Origin: Acidobacteriota bacterium
GTDB taxonomy: Bacteria; Acidobacteriota; Terriglobia; Terriglobales; Acidobacteriaceae
Length of the DNA stretch: 55,641 nt
Direction: 5' to 3'
Assembly: GCA_018268755.1 (NCBI GenBank)
Contig: JAFDVW010000033.1
Coordinates: forward strand, 1 to 55,641
Part shown: piece by piece, positions 47,177 through 55,006 of the stretch
Position numbering within the stretch: the stretch's first letter is position 1
How the letters are laid out: each line of letters opens with the position of its first letter
The notes under the pieces: model-generated
The model's input: only the letters and a program-made list of their open reading frames with translations
What the model was told of the DNA's origin: nothing
The model's database searches: none
Translations under genes and position numbers: made by a program

Positions 47177-48057
47177 GAGGTTTGGGAAGCCTCATTGTAC
47201 TTGGGCGGAGGATCAGATTTCCGGCGCACCAGCCATTGTAGCCGCCAGAAAACCCCCGAGAACATGTAGAGCATGGCAATGGTGAACAGAACCGGCCGGG
47301 AAAAGTACCAGATCAGGGCAAACAGCACGGCAATCAGAATAATCAGCCGATAGGGCTGGCGAGTCAGAAAATCCACGTCCTTAAAGCTGTAGAAGCGCCA
47401 GCTGCTCACCATCAGGTAGGCCACCGCCGCCAGCAGCAGCACCCACGTGGCCGCCATCCGCCAGGAGGAAATCGGGTCCCCCGACCATAAATGCACCGTA
47501 GCCGCCACCACCCCGGCTCCCGCCGGAATCGGCATGCCCACAAAATACTTTTTCCCCGGACGTCCCGGGTTCGAAGGCTGGGGATTCACGCTGATGTTGA
47601 AGCGCGCCAGCCGGCTGGCCCCCGCCACCAGAAAAAGAAAGCTGGCGATAGCGCCAAACTGGATCACCCGCGCCAACAGGTCGGGAGCCAGCCCTTCCGC
47701 CATCCCGGCCAGACTGCGGAAGCCCCACATCCAGGCCAGCAGCGCCGGAGCCACGCCAAAGGTGATCACGTCGGCCAGAGAATCCAGCTCGCGGCCAAAA
47801 TCGCTGCTGGTGTTGGTCATGCGCGCGATGCGTCCGTCCAGGCCGTCAAATAGAACAGCATAGCCAATGGCTTTGGCGGCAAAATCAAAGTGCCAGGGTT
47901 CGGCCAAAGAGCCGTGCGTGACTTGCAGGATGGCGTAATATCCGGCCGCGATGTTGGCCGTGGTGAACAGCGACGGCACAATGTACATGCCTTTGCGCAT
48001 GCGCCGGTCGGGCCGGTCCGCGCTGCGCCGTTGCGGAACAAAAAAGTTCTGGCCCAT
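47173..48057 (-). CDS. pssA: CDP-diacylglycerol-serine O-phosphatidyltransferase
   Basis: Integral membrane enzyme (294 residues, about eight helices) making phosphatidylserine. The CDP-alcohol phosphotransferase signature D-G-x2-A-R-x8-G-x3-D-x3-D is complete (DGLDGRIARMTNTSSDFGRELDSLAD). The N-terminus YIVPSLFTTANIAAGYYAI and the following RLARFNIS and KYFVGMPIPAGAGVVA are typical of the Gram-positive-type PssA. ATG 48057 overlaps the psd stop by one base; its own stop overlaps the Asd-like start as ATGA. Together with psd it makes phosphatidylethanolamine. Confidence 0.96.
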   Translation of the reverse strand: MGQNFFVPQRRSADRPDRRMRKGMYIVPSLFTTANIAAGYYAILQVTHGSLAEPWHFDFAAKAIGYAVLFDGLDGRIARMTNTSSDFGRELDSLADVITFGVAPALLAWMWGFRSLAGMAEGLAPDLLARVIQFGAIASFLFLVAGASRLARFNISVNPQPSNPGRPGKKYFVGMPIPAGAGVVAATVHLWSGDPISSWRMAATWVLLLAAVAYLMVSSWRFYSFKDVDFLTRQPYRLIILIAVLFALIWYFSRPVLFTIAMLYMFSGVFWRLQWLVRRKSDPPPKYNEASQTS

Positions 48058-48722
48058 CAGCTCGCTCCCTGGCGGGTTGGCGCCGGTCCGGCCGCCGCCT
48101 GAGCGCCGCTGGCCGCAAGCAGGGCCAGCACGCTTGCCCCTCCGCGTACCCGGTCGCCCACTTTGATTTGCACCTGGGCCGAGGCGTCCAGCACCACGTC
48201 CACCCGCGAGCCGAACTTGATCAGGCCGATGCGCTCGCCCCGCGCCACCGTGTCGCCGACCTTGCGGTCAAATACGATCCGTCGCGCCAGCAGGCCGGCA
48301 ATCTGCTTGAATACCACCGTCTGTCCTTGTCCTTCCACGGTGACGATGTTCTGCTCATTCTGTTCGGCGGAGACCCGATTCATGGCGTTGAGAAATTTCC
48401 CTCGTTGATAGCGCACGTCACGCACTACGCCGGCGATAGGGGAACGATTGACATGCACATCAAAGACGCTCAGAAAAATGCTGATGCGTGTGTGCGGCCG
48501 TCCGCCGATGGGAATGGTGGAAACATCGGTCACCTTGCCATCCGCGGGCGATACCACCGTGGCTTCGCCTTCGGGAATGCGGCGTTCGGGATCGCGGAAA
48601 AACCACAGGAAGAATGCGGCCAGAATCAAAGGAGGCAATATCCAGGGCAACCCGGCCAGCCATCCCAGCAGGGCTGCCGCCACAAGGAGAGGCAGTGCGT
48701 ATTTGTATCCGTCAGCGACCAT
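48057..48722 (-). CDS. psd: Phosphatidylserine decarboxylase
   Basis: Pyruvoyl-dependent membrane-associated decarboxylase giving phosphatidylethanolamine, 221 residues (short type A, like those of archaea and many bacteria). N-terminal two-helix membrane anchor, then FFRDPERRIP, VVSPADGKVTDV, RISIFLSVFDVHVNRSPIAG and EQNEQNIV. The self-cleavage site is G-S within IGLIKFGSRVDV; the Ser becomes the pyruvoyl group of the small alpha chain. ATG 48722 is preferred to TTG 48740 because the TATAAT at 48745-48750 would start transcription near 48738, too late for the TTG. First gene of the psd-pssA-(Asd-like)-lptE-holA operon. Confidence 0.95.
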   Translation of the reverse strand: MVADGYKYALPLLVAAALLGWLAGLPWILPPLILAAFFLWFFRDPERRIPEGEATVVSPADGKVTDVSTIPIGGRPHTRISIFLSVFDVHVNRSPIAGVVRDVRYQRGKFLNAMNRVSAEQNEQNIVTVEGQGQTVVFKQIAGLLARRIVFDRKVGDTVARGERIGLIKFGSRVDVVLDASAQVQIKVGDRVRGGASVLALLAASGAQAAAGPAPTRQGAS

Positions 48723-48744
48723 GGGGAGTTTGGAAGACAACTGA

Positions 48745-48750
48745 ATTATA
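48745..48750 (-). promoter_or_regulatory. Candidate -10 element (TATAAT) of the psd operon
   Basis: Perfect TATAAT on the minus strand with a predicted start site near 48738, 16 nt before ATG 48722. The -35 region is weak. Confidence 0.45.
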
Positions 48751-48935
48751 GAGCAGAGGCCTAAAGAATCTATGGCTTATCACGCGAAAGCGAAATACCC
48801 GCATGCTGTCCGGGTTTCGGACGATCCGGCCAGCGCCATTTGCATTGTGTGCTTGTCCGCAAATGTTGGCAATGTTCGGGTTTCGTAAATGGCATGACAC
48901 ACCAGATCCATCCATGAAGAAAGCTTCTAGTCTCA

Positions 48936-49895
48936 ATGGCAGTAGCCCATATGGAAGTACGGCGATCGTTTGCCGCACATGAGGGGGATGATTTGCCGAC
49001 TTCGAAGCGCCAGCCTCTGGTTCCCGCTGAGCAACCGCAGATACCACCGCCTTCCTTCGACTGGAAAGACGCCTCCGCCAAATCGGATCCCGTTGAGCTT
49101 TCCCGGGCCGGCATGGCCATAGCCTGGAAAGACCACAAGCAGTTGGAACAACGTCTGGCGCATGCCCACCGCATGCAGAGTCTGGGGCGTTTGGCCGGCG
49201 GCGCCGCCCATGACTTCAATAATCTGCTGACCGTGGTGAGCGGTCACGCGCACATGCTGCGGGAATCCATGCTGACCCCTGAGGAAATTTCCGAAAGCAT
49301 TGCCCAGATTGTGCTCGCCAGCGAGAAGGCCGGCGCCCTGACCCGGCAACTGTTGCGCTTGAGCCGTAACAGCACCAATCAAATCACCGTGCTGCATTTG
49401 AAGGACGTGGTGAGCGATGCCCGCCTCATGGTGCAGTGGATGGCGGGCCGCAAGATCCGCATCGAGGAGAGCCTCGATCCCGGAACTTGCCCGGTGCGCA
49501 TGGACCTGGCGCAGTTCCATCAGGTGCTGTTGGATTTGGCGGCCAATGCCTGCGATGCCATGCCTGAGGGCGGCACCCTCACTTTGCGCACCTGGGGGCA
49601 CCAGCAGGAAGACCGCGGGGTTTCTCCCTGGTTTGAAGTCCTGCCCGGTGAGTATGCAGTCTTGGAAGTGGGGGACACCGGGGGTGGCGTTCGCCCCGAG
49701 ATCATGGCCCACTTGTTCGAACCTTTTGTTTCCTCCAAACCCGCCGGATCCGGCACCGGTCTGGGTCTGTCTACGCTGCACGGCATCGTGCGCGACGCCG
49801 GCGGCTTTGTGCGGGTCCATAGCAGGCTGGGCATTGGGGCGCGCTTTCAGGTCTTTTTCCCGCGGGCGCAAACGGCTTCCCGCGCCGCGGTCTAG
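48936..49895 (+). CDS. Orphan cytoplasmic histidine kinase
   Basis: 319 residues without membrane segments or a signal peptide. Residues 1-75 are Pro/charge-rich with no recognisable sensor domain. The dimerisation/phosphoacceptor region is LGRLAGGAAHDFNNLLTVVSGH (His92), of the HisKA type found in hybrid and NtrB-like kinases. The HATPase domain has N box ANACDAMPEGG, G1 VGDTGGGV, F box FEPFVSSK and G2 SGTGLGLST. No response regulator or receiver domain lies next to it, so its partner and signal are unknown. ATG 48936; ATG 48951 is an alternative. A strong terminator follows the gene. Confidence 0.88.
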   Translation: MAVAHMEVRRSFAAHEGDDLPTSKRQPLVPAEQPQIPPPSFDWKDASAKSDPVELSRAGMAIAWKDHKQLEQRLAHAHRMQSLGRLAGGAAHDFNNLLTVVSGHAHMLRESMLTPEEISESIAQIVLASEKAGALTRQLLRLSRNSTNQITVLHLKDVVSDARLMVQWMAGRKIRIEESLDPGTCPVRMDLAQFHQVLLDLAANACDAMPEGGTLTLRTWGHQQEDRGVSPWFEVLPGEYAVLEVGDTGGGVRPEIMAHLFEPFVSSKPAGSGTGLGLSTLHGIVRDAGGFVRVHSRLGIGARFQVFFPRAQTASRAAV

Positions 49896-49900
49896 ACACA

Positions 49901-49936
49901 AACAGCCGGCCAAGCTCGCGCTCGCCGGCTGTTTTC
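49901..49936 (+). terminator. Intrinsic terminator of the histidine kinase gene
   Basis: ACAGCCGGC (49902-49910) pairs with GCCGGCTGT (49924-49932), followed by TTTTCC. The 13-nt loop itself can pair partly. Confidence 0.8.
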
Positions 49937-49993
49937 CTTCTCCAGTCACACTTGCCATGCAGCGGTCCACGCCGCGGCAAAAGCTGCCGAGTC

Positions 49994-50227
49994 TTAGGCC
50001 ACCTGATGGTGTTGGATCTGAATGCGAAACTCGCGCTCTATGGATTCCATTTGGTCCTTGAGCCGCAGTTTCAGCTTCTTCAGCCGCACTTCCTCCAGCT
50101 TTTCGTCGTCGGTGAGATAGCGTTTTTGGGTGAGTGAATCGAGGCGTTCTGCGTACTGTGTGTGCTCCGTAGCCAGCTTGCGGAATTCCTCGTGGCTGGC
50201 TAGGAGTTGGTCTCGCGGAGTTAACAT
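49994..50227 (-). CDS. DUF465 (YdcH-like) small helical protein
   Basis: 77-residue charged coiled-coil protein of the DUF465/YdcH family. The pattern fits: LLASHEEFRKLATEHTQYAERLDSLTQKRYLTDDEKLEEVRLKKLKLRLKD, with the family's central L-x-DEK-x-E-x2-LKK-x-LxLKD block. Function is unknown, including in E. coli. ATG 50227 is chosen because GGGAGG lies 8 nt upstream and overlaps the alternative TTG at 50248. It stands alone on the minus strand, facing the histidine kinase terminator. Confidence 0.88.
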   Translation of the reverse strand: MLTPRDQLLASHEEFRKLATEHTQYAERLDSLTQKRYLTDDEKLEEVRLKKLKLRLKDQMESIEREFRIQIQHHQVA

Positions 50228-50318
50228 CCAGTCGACCTCCCTACGCAATTTTTCGCCTTCAACCTACCACAGGAGTTGGCCGCGTTCAATTCCTAATTTC
50301 TCGTAGATAGCCCTCGGG

Positions 50319-50340
50319 GAAGCGGCCCGGATGCCGCTTC
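50319..50340. terminator. Hairpin downstream of rimI
   Basis: GAAGCGGC (50319-50326), loop CCGGAT, GCCGCTTC (50333-50340). It lies 24 nt after the rimI stop on the minus strand, but no T-tract follows. Confidence 0.35.
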
Positions 50341-50363
50341 GGGGCCGGCCCGGAAGGCTCGAA

Positions 50364-50804
50364 TCAGGCAAAGGAAAGCACATATAAAAGGGCATCTTCA
50401 GGAGGGGAGGAGTAGTAACGCGGACGGCGTCCGTTTTCTACGAAGCCGGACTTTTCGTATAACCGGCGTGCGGCTTGGTTGGATTCGCGTACCTCCAGGA
50501 ATACCGACCTCGCGCCCTGAGCCCCGGCTGCTTGCAACAGCGCCTGCAGCAGGCGGGAGCCGTGCCCTTGTCTGCGCGCCTGCGCCGTGACCACCATGTT
50601 CTCCACCTCCCACTCTGTTTTGCTGCAGGCGTTGGCGACGGCAAAGCCCAGCAGGGAAGTTTCCTCGAGCACCAGGAAAACGCGCTGCCCGCCGGCGAAC
50701 ATGGCCTGATACTGCGCTTCCGACCAATGCGCCGCATTCGGCGATGGTTCGGCCAGCTGCCTCAAGGCAGGAATATCAGCGGCAGTGGCGGGACGGATCG
50801 GCAA
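50364..50804 (-). CDS. rimI: GNAT acetyltransferase, RimI type
   Basis: 146-residue N-acetyltransferase resembling RimI, which acetylates the N-terminus of ribosomal protein S18. GNAT motifs: MPIRPATAADIPAL at the start, ENMVVTAQARRQGHGSRLLQALL (acetyl-CoA pyrophosphate loop Q/R-x2-G-x-G), FLEVRESNQAARRLYEKSGFVENGRRPRYY. TTG 50804 is the chosen start: AGGAG lies 8 nt upstream and the protein then begins exactly at the GNAT fold; the longer open frame upstream is tsaB sequence in another phase. It starts 16 bp after tsaB; tsaB-rimI pairing is widespread, which supports the name. Confidence 0.88.
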   Translation of the reverse strand: MPIRPATAADIPALRQLAEPSPNAAHWSEAQYQAMFAGGQRVFLVLEETSLLGFAVANACSKTEWEVENMVVTAQARRQGHGSRLLQALLQAAGAQGARSVFLEVRESNQAARRLYEKSGFVENGRRPRYYSSPPEDALLYVLSFA

Positions 50805-50820
50805 AGCGTAGGCTCCTGCA

Positions 50821-51489
50821 TTACGTCCGGGGCTGGGAAAAGATCTCGGCATCGGAGCGGCGGATGTAATTGGCTTCCAGCGCTTCGGGGGAGACGATCT
50901 CGCCGTGCTGGATTTTCTGCCAGCCCAGGCGCGCGATGACGTCACTGCGCGGCCGCTCGATTGCCTGCACGGCAAGCCCGGCAGATTGCGCCGTGCTGAG
51001 AAGCGACGAGTCCGGCGTGATGATGGTATGCCCACTGGCCACAGTAAGAAATTCCTCCCGCGACAACAGTCTCTCTGCACCTTGCGGTGCACCGCCCTCG
51101 TAAGGCGCCGCATAGACTTCGTTGCGCCCGGCATCCAGCGCCGCCAGAATTTTCCCCGAAGTGGTGGCAGTAATGGCTACGGCTTCCAGCAGGGATACCG
51201 GCGCGATCGGCTGGCTGAGAATTTCTCCCAGCGCCTTGATGGCGGAGAGCCCCACTCGCAGGCCGGTGAACGAGCCCGGTCCGGAAACTACGGCGAAGCC
51301 CTCGAGGTCCACTTTGGTCAGCCCCTGACCGGCCAGCAGGGCGGCAATCTGCGGCACCAGTTGCGCGGAAAACGTGCCACCCTCCAGGGCGACCACATCA
51401 AGGACCGCGCAGGCATTGTCTTGCGGCCCGCACCGGGCGAGGGCGATGCTGCCGAATTTTCCCGAGGTATCTACGGCCAGAAGTAGCAT
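50821..51489 (-). CDS. tsaB: tRNA threonylcarbamoyladenosine synthesis protein TsaB
   Basis: 222-residue ASKHA-fold protein (YeaZ), partner of TsaD in making t6A37 in ANN-decoding tRNAs. Motifs: LLLAVDTSGKFGSIAL, LVPQIAALLAGQGL, FAVVSGPGSFTGLRVGLSAIKAL, VSLLEAVA, ALDAGRNEVYAA. The C-terminal part ends PEALEANYIRRSDAEI, typical of TsaB. As usual, it lacks the TsaD metal-binding histidines. It follows mce after 4 bp and precedes rimI. tsaD itself is elsewhere. Confidence 0.95.
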   Translation of the reverse strand: MLLLAVDTSGKFGSIALARCGPQDNACAVLDVVALEGGTFSAQLVPQIAALLAGQGLTKVDLEGFAVVSGPGSFTGLRVGLSAIKALGEILSQPIAPVSLLEAVAITATTSGKILAALDAGRNEVYAAPYEGGAPQGAERLLSREEFLTVASGHTIITPDSSLLSTAQSAGLAVQAIERPRSDVIARLGWQKIQHGEIVSPEALEANYIRRSDAEIFSQPRT

Positions 51490-51493
51490 GGTT

Positions 51494-51892
51494 TTAATGG
51501 GCGGAGTCGACTAGCTCCAGCAGGACCCCTCCCGTGCTGGCCGGGTGGACGAATACGTAACGATGTCCCCCCGCTCCGATTTTAATTTCTTCCGCGACCA
51601 GACGCACTCCGTCCTGTTTCAGTCGGGCAACGGCCGCGGGTAAATCCGGGACGCGCAGGCACACATGGTGCAAGCCCTCGCCCCGCTTGGCGAGAAAGCG
51701 CGCAATCACGGAATCCTCGCAGGTCGGTTCCAAAAGCTCGAGACGGCTTTCTCCTACCGGCACCATGACCAGCCGCACCTTCTCGGCTTCCACCGTCTCT
51801 TCCGGGGAAACGCTCAGGCCGAGCTTCTCGTAAATGGCTTTCGCGCTGGCCAGCGACTTCACTGCAATGCCCAAGTGATCAATGGTGAACAT
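51494..51892 (-). CDS. mce: Methylmalonyl-CoA epimerase
   Basis: 132-residue VOC-fold metalloenzyme interconverting (2R)- and (2S)-methylmalonyl-CoA. Metal ligands: His6 in IDHLGIAVKSL, His in GEGLHHVCLRVPDL and Glu in GGVLLELVDS at the C-terminus; RLELLEP is the central strand block. The length is typical (about 130-150). It lies 23 bp downstream of meaB, which serves the same pathway (propionyl-CoA/succinyl-CoA), and 4 bp before tsaB. The mutase genes (mutA/mutB or mcm) are not in the window. Confidence 0.95.
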   Translation of the reverse strand: MFTIDHLGIAVKSLASAKAIYEKLGLSVSPEETVEAEKVRLVMVPVGESRLELLEPTCEDSVIARFLAKRGEGLHHVCLRVPDLPAAVARLKQDGVRLVAEEIKIGAGGHRYVFVHPASTGGVLLELVDSAH

Positions 51893-51915
51893 AGTTCTTG
51901 CTCCACGCGCCGGGA

Positions 51916-52896
51916 TTAAGTATGCGCCGCCCTGCCGGTCAGCTCTTCCACCAGAGAATAGGGATCACGCCGGTGCTGCGCGATCTCCTCCGCATAGCGG
52001 GCCAACTCGCTTTCGGACAGCTGTCGCTGCACCCTCTCCATGACCGTGTCGCGCAGCATTTCCAGCAAACGCAGCCGCCAGTTCTGGCTCTTCCGCTGCA
52101 GCAACCGGTCCTCCCGCCGCAAATATTCCTCATACTGCTCCACGGCTCCCGCCAGCTCGGCGATTCCCGCTCCCTGGCTCGCGATGGTCTTCACCACCGG
52201 CGGCGTCCATCCGTCGCTGCGCGGCGCCAGGGATTGCATGCTGCGAATCTCGCGCTCCACTCGCTCTGCGCCTTCGTGGTCGCTCTTATTGATGACGAAG
52301 ATATCGGCGATTTCCATAATGCCGGCCTTGATCGATTGCACATCGTCGCCCATGCCGGGCACCAGAATGACAATGGTCGTCTCCGCCAGGCGCACGATGT
52401 CGACCTCGTCCTGGCCCACCCCCACGGTTTCGATCAGCACCATATCGCGGCCCGATGCGTCCAACACCGCGGCCACATCGGAGGTGGTCTGCGCCAGCCC
52501 GCCCAGCGACCCGCGTGTCGCCATGCTGCGGATGTAAATCCCCGCGTCGGCGAAGTGCTCTTGCATGCGAATGCGGTCACCCAGGATCGCCCCTCCGGTG
52601 TAGGGACTACTCGGGTCCACCGCAATGATGCCCAGGCTGCGTCCGGCCTTGCGATAGTGCCGTGCCAGCTGGTCCACCAGCGTACTCTTGCCCGCGCCCG
52701 GGGCGCCGGTCAGCCCCAGGATGCGGGCCCGGCCGGTGTGAGGGAAGAGGCCCTTCAATAGCTCTTGCCATCCCGGAGCGTGGTTCTCCACCACGCTGAT
52801 GGCGCGGGCCAGCGCGCGAACATCGCCCGCGCGCAGTTCCTCCAGCCAGGGTTGCCATGGGGTCGAAGAGCTCAAGCCATTCAGTGTAATGCACAA
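51916..52896 (-). CDS. meaB: Methylmalonyl-CoA mutase-associated GTPase MeaB
   Basis: G3E-family P-loop GTPase (326 residues) that protects and gates cobalamin loading of methylmalonyl-CoA mutase; older annotations call it ArgK. Motifs: Walker A LTGAPGAGKSTLVDQL, IAVDPSSPYTGGAILGDRIRM, RSMATRGSLGGL, DMVLIETVGVGQDEVDI (Walker B/switch II), the guanine-specific NKSD in FVINKSDHEGA, and TIASQGAGIAELAGAV. The C-terminal dimerisation arm is present. Start uncertain: TTG 52896 gives the listed length; a second TTG seven codons in lies at the proper distance from a TACACT hexamer. Followed by mce. Confidence 0.94.
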   Translation of the reverse strand: MCITLNGLSSSTPWQPWLEELRAGDVRALARAISVVENHAPGWQELLKGLFPHTGRARILGLTGAPGAGKSTLVDQLARHYRKAGRSLGIIAVDPSSPYTGGAILGDRIRMQEHFADAGIYIRSMATRGSLGGLAQTTSDVAAVLDASGRDMVLIETVGVGQDEVDIVRLAETTIVILVPGMGDDVQSIKAGIMEIADIFVINKSDHEGAERVEREIRSMQSLAPRSDGWTPPVVKTIASQGAGIAELAGAVEQYEEYLRREDRLLQRKSQNWRLRLLEMLRDTVMERVQRQLSESELARYAEEIAQHRRDPYSLVEELTGRAAHT

Positions 52897-53096
52897 TCCC
52901 CGCCACGCAAGCCGGGGAAAGTGCGGCGGTGGCCAGCTTGAAAACAGCCGCAGCCGTTCGTCCCTGGCGCTTTTTTCACAACATTTACCCCGTCCTGCCT
53001 ATCAAAGGGGCAACGATGGCTTTCAGCAGGGGCACATCGCGACCGATGCGTCCGCAGTCTGCCTTGCTGCGTCGTAAAACATTTTAGGAGGCACCA

Positions 53097-53801
53097 ATGA
53101 AAAGGTCCCTGGTCCTGATCCTCTGTCCTTTGCTGGCGATGTTGAGCAGCTTCGCCTGGGCGGGTTCCGCCAAAGAAGATTCCACCGACCGTCTGCGTGA
53201 TGCCGGTACCGTGCTCAAGCAAATCATGGACGCACCCGATAAAGGCATCCCCGAAGAAGTCCTGGATGGCGCCAAATGCATCATGGTGGTCCCCAACCTG
53301 GTGAAGGGCGGATTCATCTTCGGCGGCAAACATGGCCGTGGCGTGGCCTCCTGCCGCACTGCCACCGGTTGGAGTGCGCCTGCGTTTGTTTCCGTGGGCG
53401 GCGGCAGCTGGGGGCTGCAAATCGGCGTCGAGGGCGTCGATCTGGTCATGCTGGTGATGAATGACGCCGGCCTGGAGCATCTGCTTTCCAGTAAATTTCA
53501 GCTGAGCGGAGAAGGTTCGGCGGCCGCCGGGCCGGTGGGTCGCCACGCCTCTGCCGGCACCGACTGGAAGATGAATTCCGAACTCCTGACCTATTCCCGT
53601 TCCAAGGGTGTCTTTGCCGGCCTGACCCTGGAAGGCGCGGTCATTCAACAGGACTCCGACTCCACCATCGCCATCTATGGCAAGGATGTCCCGTTCCGCA
53701 AGATTCTGACCGGAGATGTGGCGACCCCGGCCGTGGCCGCACCCTTCATGGCGGCGGTGCAGAGCGCCAACCATCAGGCTAAAGTCAGCGAGAATAAATA
53801 A
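53097..53801 (+). CDS. Exported SYLF-domain (Ysc84) protein
   Basis: 234 residues with a signal peptide (KRSLVLILCPLLAMLSSFAWA). The SYLF domain, a lipid-binding fold, follows. Family blocks are DRLRDAGTVLKQIMDAPDKGIPEEVL, AKCIMVVPNLVKGGFIFGGKHGRGVASCR, FVSVGGGSWGLQIGVEGVDLVMLVMN and AGTDWKMNSELLTYSRSKGVFAGLTLEGAVI. In eukaryotes SYLF proteins bind phosphoinositides; bacterial ones are periplasmic of unknown role. An AGGAGG site lies 6 nt before ATG 53097. It stands alone and ends in a terminator. Confidence 0.92.
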   Translation: MKRSLVLILCPLLAMLSSFAWAGSAKEDSTDRLRDAGTVLKQIMDAPDKGIPEEVLDGAKCIMVVPNLVKGGFIFGGKHGRGVASCRTATGWSAPAFVSVGGGSWGLQIGVEGVDLVMLVMNDAGLEHLLSSKFQLSGEGSAAAGPVGRHASAGTDWKMNSELLTYSRSKGVFAGLTLEGAVIQQDSDSTIAIYGKDVPFRKILTGDVATPAVAAPFMAAVQSANHQAKVSENK

Positions 53802-53821
53802 GGAAAGGCCAAATACCAGAG

Positions 53822-53857
53822 AGTCCCCGTGCTCGGCAAGCGAGTGCGGGGACTTTT
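53822..53857 (+). terminator. Intrinsic terminator of the SYLF gene
   Basis: AGTCCCCG (53822-53829) pairs with CGGGGACT (53847-53854), with an inner GCTCG/CGAG(T) stem, then TTTTC. It abuts the stop of the convergent EVE gene. Confidence 0.78.
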
Positions 53858-54237
53858 CATTCTCCGGTCAGGAACTTGAATTGTGCGGCGGTCAGCGGCA
53901 CCACGCTCAACCGGCCTTGCCGCACCAGGGGAGAATCGGCGAACAGTTTGTGCGCTTTGATCTCTGCCAGGGACACGGGCGTGCCCAGCGCTTTGCCGGC
54001 TTTGATTTTCACCTGCGGGTTCTTGGCGTCGGCTGCGTCCACGGAAACTACGCTGGCCGTTCCCGCTGCGCTCTTTTCGTCTCCCGTGTGGTAGATCACC
54101 AGCCGCTCCCCCGCCTTCATTTCGCGCAAATGCTTGACCGCCACCGGGTTGCTCACTCCGTCCCAAACCGTGGTCTTGTCCTTTTGCAGATTGGCAAAGG
54201 AGTAAACCGTTGGCTCCGTCTTCAGCAGGTAATCCAT
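53857..54237 (-). CDS. EVE-domain protein
   Basis: 126-residue single EVE (PUA-like) domain protein, similar to human THYN1. Features: YLLKTEPTVYSFANLQKDKTTVWDGVSNPVAVKHLREMKAGERLVIYHTG in segments (KTEP, the W-D-GV-N loop and the YHTG strand). SLAEIKAHKLFADSPLVRQGRLSVVPL closes the fold. EVE proteins are thought to bind modified DNA or RNA bases, in some bacteria near restriction systems; none is seen here. It is co-directional with the carboxypeptidase-regulatory-fold gene 15 bp upstream, and so probably cotranscribed. Confidence 0.92.
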   Translation of the reverse strand: MDYLLKTEPTVYSFANLQKDKTTVWDGVSNPVAVKHLREMKAGERLVIYHTGDEKSAAGTASVVSVDAADAKNPQVKIKAGKALGTPVSLAEIKAHKLFADSPLVRQGRLSVVPLTAAQFKFLTGE

Positions 54238-54252
54238 AGCTCTCCCCTTACC

Positions 54253-54687
54253 TTATTGCTTGGGTTTGTCGTCCGGCTTGGAATCGTCTTCTTTCTTGTC
54301 TTGCGGCTTGTGGTCGGGGTGGTCTTCGTAAATGGAGTACTGCTGGGCCGGCCGCTTCATGCGAACCACGATGTCCTTGGTCGGATTATCAATGCTGTAG
54401 TCTTCCCCGAAGGTCTGATAGCCGGGCGCCAGCACCTGAATGCGCAGCTTGCCATAGGGCACACCATCGAAGCTGGTCTTGCCGTCCGCATCGGTCTTCA
54501 ATTCCAGACCGCCGCGCTCCTGCTTGCCCTTTTCATCCACCGGATGCAGTACCACCGCGGCGTTGCGCAGCGGTTTGCCGTTGTGGTCTTTCAAAACAGT
54601 GAAGGTCACCAGCGACAACTCGTCTTGCGCCCAAGCCGCTGCGGTCAGCAAAAGAAAGATTCCTGCAAGATATGAAAATCTCTTCAT
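54253..54687 (-). CDS. Secreted carboxypeptidase-regulatory-like (Ig-fold) protein
   Basis: 144 residues with a signal peptide (KRFSYLAGIFLLLTAAAWAQ). A single beta-sandwich of the CarboxypepD_reg/transthyretin-like type follows: FTVLKDHNGKPLRNAAVVLHP, LKTDADGKTSFDGVPYGKLRIQVLAPGYQTFGEDYSI in segments, then VVRMKRP. The C-terminus is a highly charged Asp/Lys tail (KKEDDSKPDDKPK). Such domains are very common in acidobacteria, usually fused to TonB receptors; here it is free-standing. GGGGAG lies 5 nt before ATG 54687. Ligand unknown. Confidence 0.82.
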   Translation of the reverse strand: MKRFSYLAGIFLLLTAAAWAQDELSLVTFTVLKDHNGKPLRNAAVVLHPVDEKGKQERGGLELKTDADGKTSFDGVPYGKLRIQVLAPGYQTFGEDYSIDNPTKDIVVRMKRPAQQYSIYEDHPDHKPQDKKEDDSKPDDKPKQ

Positions 54688-54867
54688 GGCAACTCCCCGG
54701 GAGGTCATTGTAAGCATCCGCACTGCGCTTGTCATCCACGCCCATTTTCGCCTGCTGGTAGGATGCGCACTTTGCGATTTCCGCCCCCAAATTGCGTATC
54801 CGTTCTCTAAACCTCTTTCAAGATATTGAAAATAAAATGCTTATTTCTTTTACGGGAAGTGTTGCGC

Positions 54868-54897
54868 TTGACAACGTTGGATGGCCCTCCTTACAAT
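54868..54897 (+). promoter_or_regulatory. Sigma-70-type promoter of groESL
   Basis: TTGACA (54868-54873), 18 bp, TACAAT (54892-54897). The rest of the 319-bp gap upstream of groES (54688-55006) holds an AT-rich stretch around 54830-54855, this promoter and the CIRCE element; no gene is seen. Confidence 0.85.
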
Positions 54898-54923
54898 TAG
54901 CACTCGTTGGGAATGAGTGCTAA
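54897..54923 (+). promoter_or_regulatory. CIRCE operator (HrcA binding site)
   Basis: TTAGCACTC (54897-54905), nine bases, GAGTGCTAA (54915-54923): an exact CIRCE inverted repeat. It overlaps the -10 end and start site of the groESL promoter, so HrcA bound here would block initiation. Confidence 0.98.
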
Positions 54924-55006
54924 CAAGCGGACGATTCAAATTTCTGTTTCGTCGCATTCAAAAACCACAACCTACTTAAGAATTTGATCGAAAGGAGTAT
55001 TGCAGC

